Shown here piece by piece: positions 23,837-32,833 of a stretch of 33,328 nucleotides of DNA. Under the pieces are notes generated by a model that was not told the origin of the DNA, did no database searches, and saw only the letters and a program-made list of their open reading frames with translations. Numbering within the stretch: the stretch's first letter is position 1; every line of letters starts with the position of its first letter. The translations under genes were made by a program, and so were the position numbers. Origin of the DNA: CAG-390 sp964384555 (GTDB lineage: Bacteria > Bacillota > Clostridia > Oscillospirales > CAG-272); contig CAYLLA010000015.1 of NCBI GenBank assembly GCA_964384555.1, forward strand, positions 1-33,328, read 5' to 3'.

Positions 23837-23913
23837 TAAATTCCGATTTTGAAAACGAACTCTTGACACAGGCTTATATATATGCTATAATAAACTGCAT
23901 TAAATTCCGATTT
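23837..23913 (+). promoter_or_regulatory. uvrB promoter flanked by 13-bp direct repeats
   Basis: TTGACA (23863-23868), a 17-bp spacer and TATAAT (23886-23891) form a full-consensus promoter. TAAATTCCGATTT occurs at 23837-23849 and again at 23901-23913, 64 bp apart, one copy upstream of the -35 and one in the early leader. No Firmicutes LexA box (GAAC-N4-GTTC) is seen; a CGAAC half-site lies just before the -35. Confidence 0.8.
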
Positions 23914-23941
23914 GGGAAATATTGTTCACGCGGAGGCGACC

Positions 23942-25930
23942 ATGGGCAGATTTAAACTTAAAAGCGAATACACCCCCACCGGCGACCAACCGTCGGCGAT
24001 CTCCGCGCTCTCGGCGGGGATACTCGGCGGCGAGCGGATGCAAACACTGCTTGGTGTGACAGGCTCAGGCAAGACCTTTACCATGGCAAATATCATCGAG
24101 CGCTGTCAGCGCCCCACGCTGATACTTGAGCCAAACAAGACCCTTGCCGCGCAGGTATGCTCCGAGATGCGCGAGTTTTTTCCGGACAGCGCGGTGGAAT
24201 ATTTCGTCTCCTACTACGACTATTATCAACCTGAGGCGTACATTCCCGGCAAGGACATGTATATTGAAAAGGATGCGCTGGTCAACGACGAGATAGACCG
24301 CCTGCGCCACAGCGCGACCTCTGCCCTTTTCGAGCGGCGGGACGTTATTATAGTGGCCAGTGTCTCCTGCATCTATTCGCTTGGCGACCCGGGCGAATAT
24401 TCAAGCCTTGTTATAGCGCTCCGCCCCGGCATGCCGATGAGCCGCGAGGAGCTTTTGCGCCGCCTTACCGCCGTCAGCTACACCCGCAACGATATGAATC
24501 TTGTGCGTGACAGCTTTAGAGTGCGCGGTGACACGGTGGAGATAATCCCCGCATCGTCAGGCGACAAAGCACTGAGGATCGAGTTTTTCGGGGACGAGAT
24601 AGACCGCGTGAGCGAGATAAATATAGTAACCGGCGAGCTTTTGCGCCGCCTGTCCTATGCCGCCGTATACCCCGCCACCCACTACGCCGTATCCGATGAC
24701 AAGCGCGAGGCGGCACTTGGCGAGATAGAGCGGGAGATGCGCGAGCGCGCCGCCGAATTTACGGCCGCGGGCAAGCTGATAGAGGCACAGCGCATTACCG
24801 AGCGCACAAAATACGACCTTGAGATGCTTCGCGAGGTGGGCTTTTGCTCGGGTGTTGAAAACTACTCGCGCGTGCTGTCAGGTCGCGAGCCTGGCTCTAC
24901 CCCATACACCCTGCTTGATTACCTGCCGCGCGACTATATAATGTTTATTGATGAATCGCATGTTACCGTGCCGCAGGTGCGCGGAATGAGCGGCGGCGAT
25001 ACCGCAAGAAAGCGCAATCTCGTTGACTACGGCTTTCGCCTGCCCTCCGCATATGACAACCGCCCGCTCTACTTTGAGGAGTTTGAAGAAAAGCTCGGCC
25101 AGGTCATTTTTGTAAGCGCAACACCGGGCGACTACGAGGAGGAGCACTCGGGGGCTGTGGCGGAACAGCTGATAAGACCCACGGGTCTGCTTGACCCGGA
25201 GGTGGATGTTCGCCCGATAGAGGGACAGGTTGACGACATGCTGGGCGAGATACGCACCTGCACCGCGCGCGGCGAGCGCGTGCTCGTTACCACCCTCACC
25301 CGCAAGATGGCGGAGGATCTTACAGGCTATCTTACTGACAACGGCATAAAAGCAAGATACATCCACCACAATGTTGAAACGATAGAGCGAATGGAGCTGA
25401 TACGCGACCTCCGCCTTGGCGTTTTTGATGTTTTGGTTGGAATAAACCTTTTGCGCGAGGGGCTTGATCTGCCCGAGGTATCCCTGGTTTGCATTCTTGA
25501 TGCCGACAAAGAGGGCTTTTTGCGTGCCGAACGCTCACTGATACAAACGATAGGCCGCGCCGCGCGAAACGAGCACGGCAAGGTCATAATGTACGCGGAC
25601 AAGATAACAGGCTCGATGGAGCGTGCGATATCCGAAACGCGCCGCCGCCGCGAGATACAAAGCCGATACAACACCGAGCACGGCATTACCCCGCACACCG
25701 TTATAAAGGGCATACGCGATGTAATTGACATTGCCGCAAAGGATGACGGTGCCAATGCCGCAAGTGCGGCACGCCGCAGTCGCGCCGATGCAAAGCGAAT
25801 GTCCAAGAGCGAGCGCGAGGCCACCATCGAGCGCATGACAAAGCAGATGCGCGAGGCGGCGCGAAGCCTTGACTTTGAGCTTGCCGCATTCCTGCGCGAC
25901 CACATACGCGAGATACGCGAAACAAAGTGA
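23942..25930 (+). CDS. uvrB: excinuclease ABC subunit B
   Basis: This 662-residue helicase-like protein loads onto damage with UvrA and recruits UvrC. Visible are Walker A GVTGSGKT (38-45), the beta-hairpin YYDYYQPEAYIP that probes the strands, motif FIDESHVTVPQ, helicase motifs VSATPGDYE and VGINLLREGLDLPEVSLV, QTIGRAARN, and a C-terminal UVR domain (MTKQMREAARSLDFELAAFLRD) that contacts UvrC. I use the ATG at 23942 behind GCGGAGG, not the TTG at 23912, which has no ribosome site and falls in the direct repeat. uvrA follows after 56 bp. Confidence 0.97.
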   Translation: MGRFKLKSEYTPTGDQPSAISALSAGILGGERMQTLLGVTGSGKTFTMANIIERCQRPTLILEPNKTLAAQVCSEMREFFPDSAVEYFVSYYDYYQPEAYIPGKDMYIEKDALVNDEIDRLRHSATSALFERRDVIIVASVSCIYSLGDPGEYSSLVIALRPGMPMSREELLRRLTAVSYTRNDMNLVRDSFRVRGDTVEIIPASSGDKALRIEFFGDEIDRVSEINIVTGELLRRLSYAAVYPATHYAVSDDKREAALGEIEREMRERAAEFTAAGKLIEAQRITERTKYDLEMLREVGFCSGVENYSRVLSGREPGSTPYTLLDYLPRDYIMFIDESHVTVPQVRGMSGGDTARKRNLVDYGFRLPSAYDNRPLYFEEFEEKLGQVIFVSATPGDYEEEHSGAVAEQLIRPTGLLDPEVDVRPIEGQVDDMLGEIRTCTARGERVLVTTLTRKMAEDLTGYLTDNGIKARYIHHNVETIERMELIRDLRLGVFDVLVGINLLREGLDLPEVSLVCILDADKEGFLRAERSLIQTIGRAARNEHGKVIMYADKITGSMERAISETRRRREIQSRYNTEHGITPHTVIKGIRDVIDIAAKDDGANAASAARRSRADAKRMSKSEREATIERMTKQMREAARSLDFELAAFLRDHIREIRETK

Positions 25931-25986
25931 TCGCCCCCGCCGCACCGCGGCAAATATCAAAAGCCTAAAAAGAAAGGTCAGCAAAA

Positions 25987-28845
25987 ATGCCTGAATATAT
26001 AAAGATCAAGGGCGCGCGCGTCCACAACCTGAAAAATGTAGATCTCACCATCCCGCGCGATAAGCTTGTGGTGTTTACCGGGCTTTCAGGCTCCGGCAAA
26101 TCATCCCTTGCATTTGACACGATATACGCCGAGGGTCACCGCCGCTTTGTGGAGTCACTCTCATCCTACGCACGCCAGTTTTTAGGTCAGCTCGACAAGC
26201 CTGACATCGACTCGATAGAGGGTCTCTCCCCCGCCATTTCGATAGACCAAAAGACCACCTCCAAAAACCCGCGCTCGACCGTTGGCACGGTGACCGAGAT
26301 ATACGACTACCTACGCCTGCTTTACGCCCGCATAGGCGTTACCCACTGCCCCGTTTGCGGCAAGGTGATATCGCGGCAGACGGTGGATCAGATAATAGAC
26401 AAGATACTGACCCTGCCGGAGGGTGAGCGTTTTTTGGTGCTTGCCCCGGTGGTTCGCGCTAAAAAAGGACGGCACGACAAGGTGCTGGCAGATGCCAGAC
26501 GGTCCGGATATTCGCGCGTGCGGATAGACGGCAGCATGTACGATCTTGACGAGGAGATAACGCTTGATAAGAACCTGCGCCACAGCATTGAGGTGGTCGT
26601 TGACCGCTTGGTAATGCGCGGGGATATACGCTCCCGCCTTGCCGACTCGGTAGAGACGGCACTGGCGCTGGCAGAAAAGCGCCTGCTTATAGTTACCGTC
26701 CCGCGCGAGGAGGGTGAGGAGCCGCGCGAGCTTGAATTTTCCCAGACCTACGCCTGCGATGAGCACGGCATATCCTTTGGCGAGCTTGAGCCGCGCATGT
26801 TCTCCTTTAACAATCCCGCGGGAGCCTGCCCCGACTGCGCAGGTCTCGGCGTTACCCGCCGCATTTCGGTGGACAGGGTGATACCCGACCGCTCGCTTTC
26901 ACTTTCCGAGGGCGCAATTGCGGTCAACGGCTTTAAAACGCTTGAGGAGGAGAGTTGGAACGGTCCGCTTTTTGCCGCAATGGCAGAGCGGCACGGCTTT
27001 ACGCTTGATACACCGCTTGATCAGCTGAACGAGGAGCAGATGAACATTCTCCTTTACGGCTCGGGAACTGAAAAATATGACGTTACGCGCTACTTTGCGC
27101 ATGAGGCGCACCGCAAGAGCGCGACCTTTGACGGCATTATTCCCATGGTAGAGCAACGCATGGAGTACGGCATGAGCGCCGAGTACTACGAGCAGTTTAT
27201 TGAGGAGATCCCCTGCGCCGCCTGCCATGGGCGCAGACTTAACCCCATGTCGCTGGCGGTTACTGTAGGCGGGTTGGCAATAGACGAATTTTGTGACCTT
27301 TCGGTAGATCGCGCACTGGAATATATCCAAAGCACCGCGCTTGAGCTTACCGAGACCGAGCGCGTGATAGTAAAAGAAGTAATCAAGGAAGTACGTTCCC
27401 GCCTGCGCTTTTTGCAAAGCGTGGGACTGGGGTATCTCACCCTCTCCCGCCGCGCGGGCACGCTCTCGGGCGGCGAGGCACAGCGCATACGTTTGGCAAC
27501 GCAGATAGGCTCATCCCTGGTCGGCGTGCTTTACGTGCTGGACGAGCCGAGCATTGGTCTGCACCAGCGGGACAACGACCTGCTGATAGCCACGCTCAAG
27601 CAGCTGCGCGACCTCGGCAACACGGTGATAGTGGTCGAGCATGACGAAGACATGATGCGAAAGTCGGATTATATAGTCGATATAGGCCCGGGCGCGGGAG
27701 TTCACGGCGGCCATGTGGTGGCCGCAGGCACGCCCGCCGAGGTGGCGGCCAACGAGGCATCCATCACCGGCGCATATCTTTCCGGCAGGCGGGTGATACC
27801 CGTCCCCACCGAACGCCGCCGCGGCAACGGCGGGCAGCTGATAATTCGCGGCGCTCGTGAGCACAACCTTAAAAATATCGATGTCAGCATTCCGCTTGGG
27901 TGCTTTGTTTGCGTAACCGGTGTTTCCGGCTCCGGCAAATCCTCCCTTGTCAACGGCATAATAAGCCCCACACTGCACGCCGAGCTTAACCGCGCACGCC
28001 GCCGCACCGGTAACTGCGACGGTATTGAAGGCGTGGAACTGCTGGACAAGGTGATATCCATCGACCAAAGCCCGATAGGCCGCACACCGCGCTCCAACCC
28101 CGCAACCTACACCGGGCTGTTTAACGACATTCGCGAGCTGTTTGCAAGCACGCGGGATGCCAATGTGCGCGGCTACAAGTCAGGGCGCTTCTCCTTTAAC
28201 GTTAAGGGCGGAAGATGCGAGGCCTGCCAAGGCGACGGCGTGCGCAAGATAGAGATGCACTTTTTGCCGGATGTGTATGTGACGTGCGATGTTTGCCACG
28301 GCAAGCGGTACAATCACGACACGCTGGAGGTCAGATACAAGGGCAAAAACATCTACGAGGTACTTGAGATGACCGCCGAGGAGGGCGTTGTATTCTTTGA
28401 CAGCATGCCAAAGATCCGCCGCAAGCTGCAAACGCTTTGCGATGTGGGGCTGGGGTATATCAAGATAGGGCAATCCTCCACCACCATCTCCGGCGGCGAG
28501 GCACAGCGCGTAAAGCTGGCCACCGAGCTTTCCCGCCGCGGCACCGGCAGAACGATGTATATCCTTGACGAACCCACCACAGGTCTGCACACAGAGGATG
28601 TGGCAAAGCTTTTAACGGTACTCGGTCGCTTTGTGGAGGCGGGCAACACGGTGCTGGTCATTGAGCACAACATGGAGGTCATAAAGACCGCGGACTATAT
28701 AATCGACCTCGGTCCGGAGGGCGGTGACGGCGGCGGAACGCTGGTTGCCGCAGGCACGCCGGAGGAGGTGGCCGCCACCCCCGGCTCATATACCGGTCGT
28801 TACCTGCGCGAGCATCTCGGCATGGCGACCGACAAAAAGGACTAA
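25987..28845 (+). CDS. uvrA: excinuclease ABC subunit A
   Basis: This 952-residue damage sensor has two ABC modules. The first has Walker A GLSGSGKSSLAFD (from 32), a CPVCG zinc half-site (about 120) and LSGGEAQRIRLA. The second has GVSGSGKSSLVN, the GRCEACQGDGV...CDVCHGKRYN zinc finger and ISGGEAQRVKLA, with LDEPTTGLH as Walker B. Length and order are normal for UvrA. A dimer hands damaged DNA to UvrB. It follows uvrB by 56 bp with AAGAAAGGTC as the ribosome site and ends before a terminator. Nothing unusual was seen. Confidence 0.98.
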   Translation: MPEYIKIKGARVHNLKNVDLTIPRDKLVVFTGLSGSGKSSLAFDTIYAEGHRRFVESLSSYARQFLGQLDKPDIDSIEGLSPAISIDQKTTSKNPRSTVGTVTEIYDYLRLLYARIGVTHCPVCGKVISRQTVDQIIDKILTLPEGERFLVLAPVVRAKKGRHDKVLADARRSGYSRVRIDGSMYDLDEEITLDKNLRHSIEVVVDRLVMRGDIRSRLADSVETALALAEKRLLIVTVPREEGEEPRELEFSQTYACDEHGISFGELEPRMFSFNNPAGACPDCAGLGVTRRISVDRVIPDRSLSLSEGAIAVNGFKTLEEESWNGPLFAAMAERHGFTLDTPLDQLNEEQMNILLYGSGTEKYDVTRYFAHEAHRKSATFDGIIPMVEQRMEYGMSAEYYEQFIEEIPCAACHGRRLNPMSLAVTVGGLAIDEFCDLSVDRALEYIQSTALELTETERVIVKEVIKEVRSRLRFLQSVGLGYLTLSRRAGTLSGGEAQRIRLATQIGSSLVGVLYVLDEPSIGLHQRDNDLLIATLKQLRDLGNTVIVVEHDEDMMRKSDYIVDIGPGAGVHGGHVVAAGTPAEVAANEASITGAYLSGRRVIPVPTERRRGNGGQLIIRGAREHNLKNIDVSIPLGCFVCVTGVSGSGKSSLVNGIISPTLHAELNRARRRTGNCDGIEGVELLDKVISIDQSPIGRTPRSNPATYTGLFNDIRELFASTRDANVRGYKSGRFSFNVKGGRCEACQGDGVRKIEMHFLPDVYVTCDVCHGKRYNHDTLEVRYKGKNIYEVLEMTAEEGVVFFDSMPKIRRKLQTLCDVGLGYIKIGQSSTTISGGEAQRVKLATELSRRGTGRTMYILDEPTTGLHTEDVAKLLTVLGRFVEAGNTVLVIEHNMEVIKTADYIIDLGPEGGDGGGTLVAAGTPEEVAATPGSYTGRYLREHLGMATDKKD

Positions 28846-28867
28846 CACTGAAAAAGCAAAGCGCAAA

Positions 28868-28900
28868 AGGCGGAGGGTGGACATCCTCCGCCTGTTTTTT
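28868..28900 (+). terminator. terminator of uvrBA
   Basis: A 9-bp stem (28868-28876 with 28885-28893, AGGCGGAGG) with an 8-nt loop is followed by GTTTTTT. Confidence 0.88.
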
Positions 28901-28911
28901 CACCATTTCAC

Positions 28912-28943
28912 CGAGAAAAATGCATTTTTCTCGCAAAGCGAGA
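28912..28943. repeat. overlapping palindromes between uvrA and the XRE gene
   Basis: A perfect 22-bp palindrome (28912-28933: CGAG, A5, TGCA, T5, CTCG) shares its right arm with a second hairpin, TCTCGC-AAA-GCGAGA (28929-28943). The two cannot form together in RNA. They lie upstream of the inferred XRE promoter, so a DNA-level role (operator, repeat element) is more likely than attenuation. Confidence 0.6.
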
Positions 28944-28963
28944 CAAAATCCTGCTTTACGGGG

Positions 28964-28992
28964 TTTACTTTTTTCTCTCCGTATTGTAGAAT
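28964..28992 (+). promoter_or_regulatory. candidate promoter of the XRE regulator gene
   Basis: TTTACT (28964-28969), a 17-bp spacer and TAGAAT (28987-28992), about 108 bp before the ATG. The match is moderate. Confidence 0.4.
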
Positions 28993-29100
28993 TACAGTGC
29001 ACCCGGGCAGATCAGACTCGACGCGGCGGTTGCTGCAGGCCACCGTGCTCACAAAACCCATTCATATTTATTATTTCAGTTTTTTCAAGGAGGACTTATC

Positions 29101-30243
29101 ATGGAGCGAAAAACCATAGGATCCTTTATCTCCGCTATGCGCCGGGCATCCGGCATGACACAGCAGGAGCTGGCGGATCGCTTAAACGTATCCCCAAAAG
29201 CCGTCAGCCGTTGGGAGCGCGATGAGAGCGCACCCGACATCACATTGATCCCCGCCATTGCAGAGATATTCGGCATCACCTGCGACGAGCTGCTCAAGGG
29301 CGAGCGTATATTCACCAAGCCTGACGCCGATGGCGGCAACGGCGATAGCACAAGCGAGCGCCGAGAGCCGCGCGTGGAGCGTGGGCAAAGAGCGCTCATT
29401 CGGCGCACGATCACAAGCTTTAAAACGCTTGTGTGGGTCTCAATTGCACTTTCGGCCTTGGGGCTTGTTTGCATGTTCGGCATCTCATGGGGTTTCTACC
29501 GCCCTGTGATCAGCTTTGCGCTGATGCTTTTGATGACCATCCCCGCCATAATAATAACCGCTATCGCGGTGAGCAGGATGCGGGATGCGCGGCGGGATAA
29601 CGAGCTGTTTGACACCGCCCCCGCACCTCTGCTTGAGGAGTATGACCGCGCACTCGGCAGTTATTCATATTGCGCATACGCGGCGGCGATATCCGCCATC
29701 GTCCTATCCCTGCCGCCGATCTTCTTTTTGTCAAGCTACACCTACAGCGTTTTGAGCTTTAGATCCTACCTCCGCTTTTTTGCGGTGCTCGCGCCATCGC
29801 TCGCCCTGCTGTTCGGACTGTTTAAAAACAGCTACTGCGCACGCATAACAGGTCGCCCCGTACCACAGCGAAAGTCCAACCGCCGCGCCGTCATTATGAA
29901 CGCAATACAGCTCTCCGCGCTGGCCCTTGCCGCGGCGGTGTATTTTATCTTCCCTCTAAGCGCAGCACATAACTACGGCTGGGTATGTGATGTAATATAT
30001 TGGCTGGCCCTTGGCATGCTTCTGGCAGATATCCTTGCATTCATCATTTTCTTTGCAAAATACAAAAGCGACCGCAGGGCGCTGATCCTCCCCGGCGCGC
30101 GCAACCTACTGCTGATCTTCCCTGTTGCACTGCTCGCCAGCATCCCCGCAACGCCCGCCAACACAGCCATCATCATAGGGCTTGCCATCACCATCTTCGC
30201 TATTTTTATGCTCATCTCCGCCACCACCCAAAAAAGCAGATAA
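29101..30243 (+). CDS. membrane-bound XRE/HTH_3 transcriptional regulator
   Basis: This 380-residue protein has an N-terminal Cro/C1-type helix-turn-helix (residues about 7-65: MRRASGMTQQELADRLNVS, KAVSRWERDESAPD), a polar linker with SERREPRVERG, and then about seven or eight hydrophobic segments from about 110 to the end. It therefore looks like a DNA-binding regulator tethered to the membrane, a type frequent in Clostridia, often near transporters or stress genes. CAAGGAGGAC lies just before the ATG. It has its own terminator. The signal it senses cannot be read from the sequence. Confidence 0.88.
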   Translation: MERKTIGSFISAMRRASGMTQQELADRLNVSPKAVSRWERDESAPDITLIPAIAEIFGITCDELLKGERIFTKPDADGGNGDSTSERREPRVERGQRALIRRTITSFKTLVWVSIALSALGLVCMFGISWGFYRPVISFALMLLMTIPAIIITAIAVSRMRDARRDNELFDTAPAPLLEEYDRALGSYSYCAYAAAISAIVLSLPPIFFLSSYTYSVLSFRSYLRFFAVLAPSLALLFGLFKNSYCARITGRPVPQRKSNRRAVIMNAIQLSALALAAAVYFIFPLSAAHNYGWVCDVIYWLALGMLLADILAFIIFFAKYKSDRRALILPGARNLLLIFPVALLASIPATPANTAIIIGLAITIFAIFMLISATTQKSR

Positions 30244-30250
30244 TACACAC

Positions 30251-30288
30251 GCCGCCTCATTATCACACGATAATGAGGCGGCTTTTTT
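30251..30288 (+). terminator. terminator of the XRE gene
   Basis: A 13-bp perfect stem (30251-30263 with 30270-30282, GCCGCCTCATTAT) with a 6-nt loop is followed by six T. Confidence 0.92.
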
Positions 30289-30330
30289 ATGAGCGTACGC
30301 CGCTCGGCACTCGCCCCCCGCACCCCACCA

Positions 30331-30359
30331 TTGACATTTCGGCCTATTCGGAATATAAT
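30331..30359 (+). promoter_or_regulatory. consensus promoter of the sigma/anti-sigma pair
   Basis: TTGACA (30331-30336), a 17-bp spacer and TATAAT (30354-30359). The leader to the sigma ATG is about 110 nt. The match is to housekeeping sigma-A; no ECF-type AAC/CGT element was recognised, so autoregulation is not evident. Confidence 0.8.
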
Positions 30360-30477
30360 GGACACAATAATTATCAAAAACTCGACTTTTCCAAAAAAAT
30401 ATTCGCCGCAGAGTGGTGCGGGCAATGTTTTTTTCGTCTTTTGAAGTGAAGGCAGGTGCAACGAGAGGAGTGATCCA

Positions 30478-31029
30478 ATGGACGACAAAAGGATAATAGA
30501 CCTGTTTTTTGAACGCTCGGAGTCAGCTATTGCCGAGACCGAGCAAAAATACGGGCGCTATTGCCACAGCATCGCATACTCGATACTCGGCTGTGATGAG
30601 GATGCCGAAGAGGTGGCCAACGATACATATCTGCGGCTTTGGGATACCATCCCGCCAAAGCGCCCCGATTCGCTTAAGGCATACACAGCAACGATATGCC
30701 GTCGCCTTTCGCTTGACGTTTACAAAAAGCAACACGCGCAAAGGCGCGGCGGACAGGCGGCGGCGGTGCTTGAGGAGCTTACCGAGTGCATTCCCGCCGA
30801 CTCGGGCGAGGAGGAAATAGGCGAGAGCGTTGCGCTCTCACTTGCGATCGAGCGATTTATCCGCACGCTCCCCGAGCGCACAAGGATCATCTTTGTGCGG
30901 CGCTACTTTTATATGAGCAGCACGGCCGAGATAGCGCACGATCTTTCAATGCGTGAGAGCAATGTGACCATGCACCTGCTGCGCACACGAAAAAAACTTG
31001 CAGATCATTTAAAAAAGGAGGGTTTTTGA
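30478..31029 (+). CDS. ECF-type RNA polymerase sigma factor
   Basis: This 183-residue sigma-70-family protein has region 2 (GRYCHSIAYSILGCDEDAEEVANDTYLRLWDTI) and region 4 (LPERTRIIFVRRYFYMSSTAEIAHDLSMRESNVTMHLLRTRKKLADHL), joined by a short linker, with no regions 1 or 3. GAGGAG precedes the ATG. It probably directs transcription of a small regulon in response to an envelope or peptide signal. The next gene, a membrane protein starting 2 bp after the stop, is probably its anti-sigma partner. Confidence 0.92.
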   Translation: MDDKRIIDLFFERSESAIAETEQKYGRYCHSIAYSILGCDEDAEEVANDTYLRLWDTIPPKRPDSLKAYTATICRRLSLDVYKKQHAQRRGGQAAAVLEELTECIPADSGEEEIGESVALSLAIERFIRTLPERTRIIFVRRYFYMSSTAEIAHDLSMRESNVTMHLLRTRKKLADHLKKEGF

Positions 31030-31031
31030 TC

Positions 31032-32507
31032 ATGAAAAACACAGATCTTTTGCAAGCATTCGGCGGCATTGACCCCGAACTGATAACAGACGCCGCTCCC
31101 GACGTCGCCAAAAAGCCAAGACAACGTGCGGCGTGGGTGAGGTGGGCATCCATTGCGGCATGCCTTGCCCTGCTGATATCCGGCGCGGGCATCGGCACCT
31201 ACGCCCATGCGGCGGAGGTGCGCGAATATAACAACGCAATAAAGTTTTTTGCCGAAAACGACCTGCCCGCGGAAGGTCTTACCCGCGGTGAGATAAAAAA
31301 GGTCTACCAAGACATAATCACCGAATCCTTTAAATATTCCAAAACAGCAGAGGTCATCGCGAGCAGTATATCCACCCTCGGCATTAACGGCACGGAAATA
31401 TTGCAGGATGCCCCCACTCCCGAGGAGGTTGCCGAGCTTTGGAATTACAAAACATACAACTCGGCATATCTGCTCTCCACCAAAAACGGCATCAGCTATG
31501 AGCATCGCGCGGTATATTCCGAAGGCGATTCAAGTGAGCTTATATGCACTTATATCGAAAAATACAAGGACGGCAAGCAGGTCTGGAGCACCCCGGTCAC
31601 AGGGTACATGGTACGTTCCTGTTGCGCCATGCCTGACGGTGTGATAGCCTACGGCAACGTTGTCTCCCGCCAAACATCGGATACTTCATACGCCACAATG
31701 ACAAGATTGGACGAGAGCGGTAATATAGTTTGGCAAAAGACACTGCACCATGGATTTGAGACCGAGTACATCTCCCTGGTACTTGAAAACGAGGACGGCA
31801 GTTTTGCGGTCTTCAGTCGCGGAGATCAAAAATATCTCTGCCTCGGTCAATACACCTCAAGCGGAGAGGTCATCGACTACAAAAAAACCGATATAGGCAA
31901 CTACGGCATATCCAACGCCACCCGCCTCGGCGACGGTTATTTGGTCCACCTTTACGACTCCAATTCAAAAGGTCAGGTAAAGATCCTGCGCCTCGATTGC
32001 AACGGAGAGCTTACCGATCGTTTTAACTACGAGACCGAGGACAGCTGTTTTTATATCACGGATATGATCGAATTTAACGGTCTGGTCTATCTTTCCGCCT
32101 ACGCCACCCCTAAGCTTAAGGACGAAGACCAAAACGGCAGCGCCAGATACGAGATAGACGGGGTGCTGAATTATTTGTTTGATAATCACATTTGGCAGAT
32201 ATCAAGCGAGGATCTGACACCCCTCATGCGTGCTAATTACACGGCGATACTGCTTGCGTGCGACAGCGGCTCCGTTACACCGCGGGAATTCTACTCTGTT
32301 GACGGCTCGCGCGGCGGCAAGCTGTCGATAAACGCCGCGGGCGAGCTTGTGTGGAATGTGGAGAGCATAACCGCATCACTCTTCTCACCCGCCACCAGCG
32401 CCTTTACCATTGCGGCCACCTGTACCGTTTTCAAATATACGTATGGTACAAACGGCTCGCTCATAAGCCAAGAAAAAACAGGCGAGCTTACAACCTTCCG
32501 CAAATAA
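31032..32507 (+). CDS. probable membrane-anchored anti-sigma/sensor protein
   Basis: This 491-residue protein has a short cytoplasmic N-terminus (about 1-35, MKNTDLLQAFGGIDPELI), one membrane helix (about 38-60, ASIAACLALLISGAGIGTY) and about 430 residues outside. The outer part has four or five repeats of the type DGxxxxxG...RLDESGNIVWQKTL, such as DGSFAVFSRG...SSGEVIDYKK and GDGYLVHLYD...LDCNGELTDRF, which look like beta-propeller blades. The start overlaps the region of the sigma gene's end; AGGAGGG sits inside the sigma gene. Position and topology suggest it holds the ECF sigma factor inactive until a ligand binds outside. No zinc-binding anti-sigma motif (HxxxCxxC) is present, so the cytoplasmic part is not a ZAS domain. 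Confidence 0.75.
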   Translation: MKNTDLLQAFGGIDPELITDAAPDVAKKPRQRAAWVRWASIAACLALLISGAGIGTYAHAAEVREYNNAIKFFAENDLPAEGLTRGEIKKVYQDIITESFKYSKTAEVIASSISTLGINGTEILQDAPTPEEVAELWNYKTYNSAYLLSTKNGISYEHRAVYSEGDSSELICTYIEKYKDGKQVWSTPVTGYMVRSCCAMPDGVIAYGNVVSRQTSDTSYATMTRLDESGNIVWQKTLHHGFETEYISLVLENEDGSFAVFSRGDQKYLCLGQYTSSGEVIDYKKTDIGNYGISNATRLGDGYLVHLYDSNSKGQVKILRLDCNGELTDRFNYETEDSCFYITDMIEFNGLVYLSAYATPKLKDEDQNGSARYEIDGVLNYLFDNHIWQISSEDLTPLMRANYTAILLACDSGSVTPREFYSVDGSRGGKLSINAAGELVWNVESITASLFSPATSAFTIAATCTVFKYTYGTNGSLISQEKTGELTTFRK

Positions 32508-32562
32508 CCCCGGACTCGCGCCCGCTGTGCTCTCATCCGCCACACCCGCGCGGCTCAAGTGT

Positions 32563-32615
32563 AAACCGGTATAGCCAATGCTCCCCCCGAATGAGCATCG
32601 GCTATACCGGTTTTT
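32563..32615 (+). terminator. terminator of the sigma/anti-sigma operon
   Basis: A 21-bp stem with one mismatch (32563-32583 with 32593-32613, AAACCGGTATAGCC) and a 9-nt loop ends in TTTTT. It lies 56 bp after the stop. Confidence 0.92.
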
Positions 32616-32663
32616 ATATTTTATTTTCTTAAAAAAAGACCGCAAGAACGCCCGAATATCAAA

Positions 32664-32729
32664 ACTTTTGCGGTTTGAAACCGCAAAAGTATCTCAAAAA
32701 GCAAAGTTTTGCGGTTTATAACCGCAAAA
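32664..32729. repeat. two tandem palindromes of TTTTGCGGTTT
   Basis: ACTTTTGCGGTTT-G-AAACCGCAAAAGT (arms 32664-32676 and 32678-32690) and TTTTGCGGTT-TAT-AACCGCAAAA (32707-32729) are two copies of the same palindrome about 41 bp apart. They lie in the 326-bp gap between the sigma/anti-sigma operon and the DUF3791-like gene; apart from the terminator the rest of the gap shows nothing recognisable. They may be REP-like elements or paired regulator sites. Confidence 0.75.
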
Positions 32730-32833
32730 GTGTGTAAGAGTTAGGGGGATCATACTCGATCTATCCGAGGGCTGCGCTCCCGCTCTTTTTATTTACGAAT
32801 ATTATCACACGATCACATTGATTATTTCTAAAA

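Noticed and set aside
23856..23868. LexA/SOS box at the uvrB promoter
   Set aside because: Only one CGAAC half-site is present; the matching GTTC at 4-bp spacing is absent.
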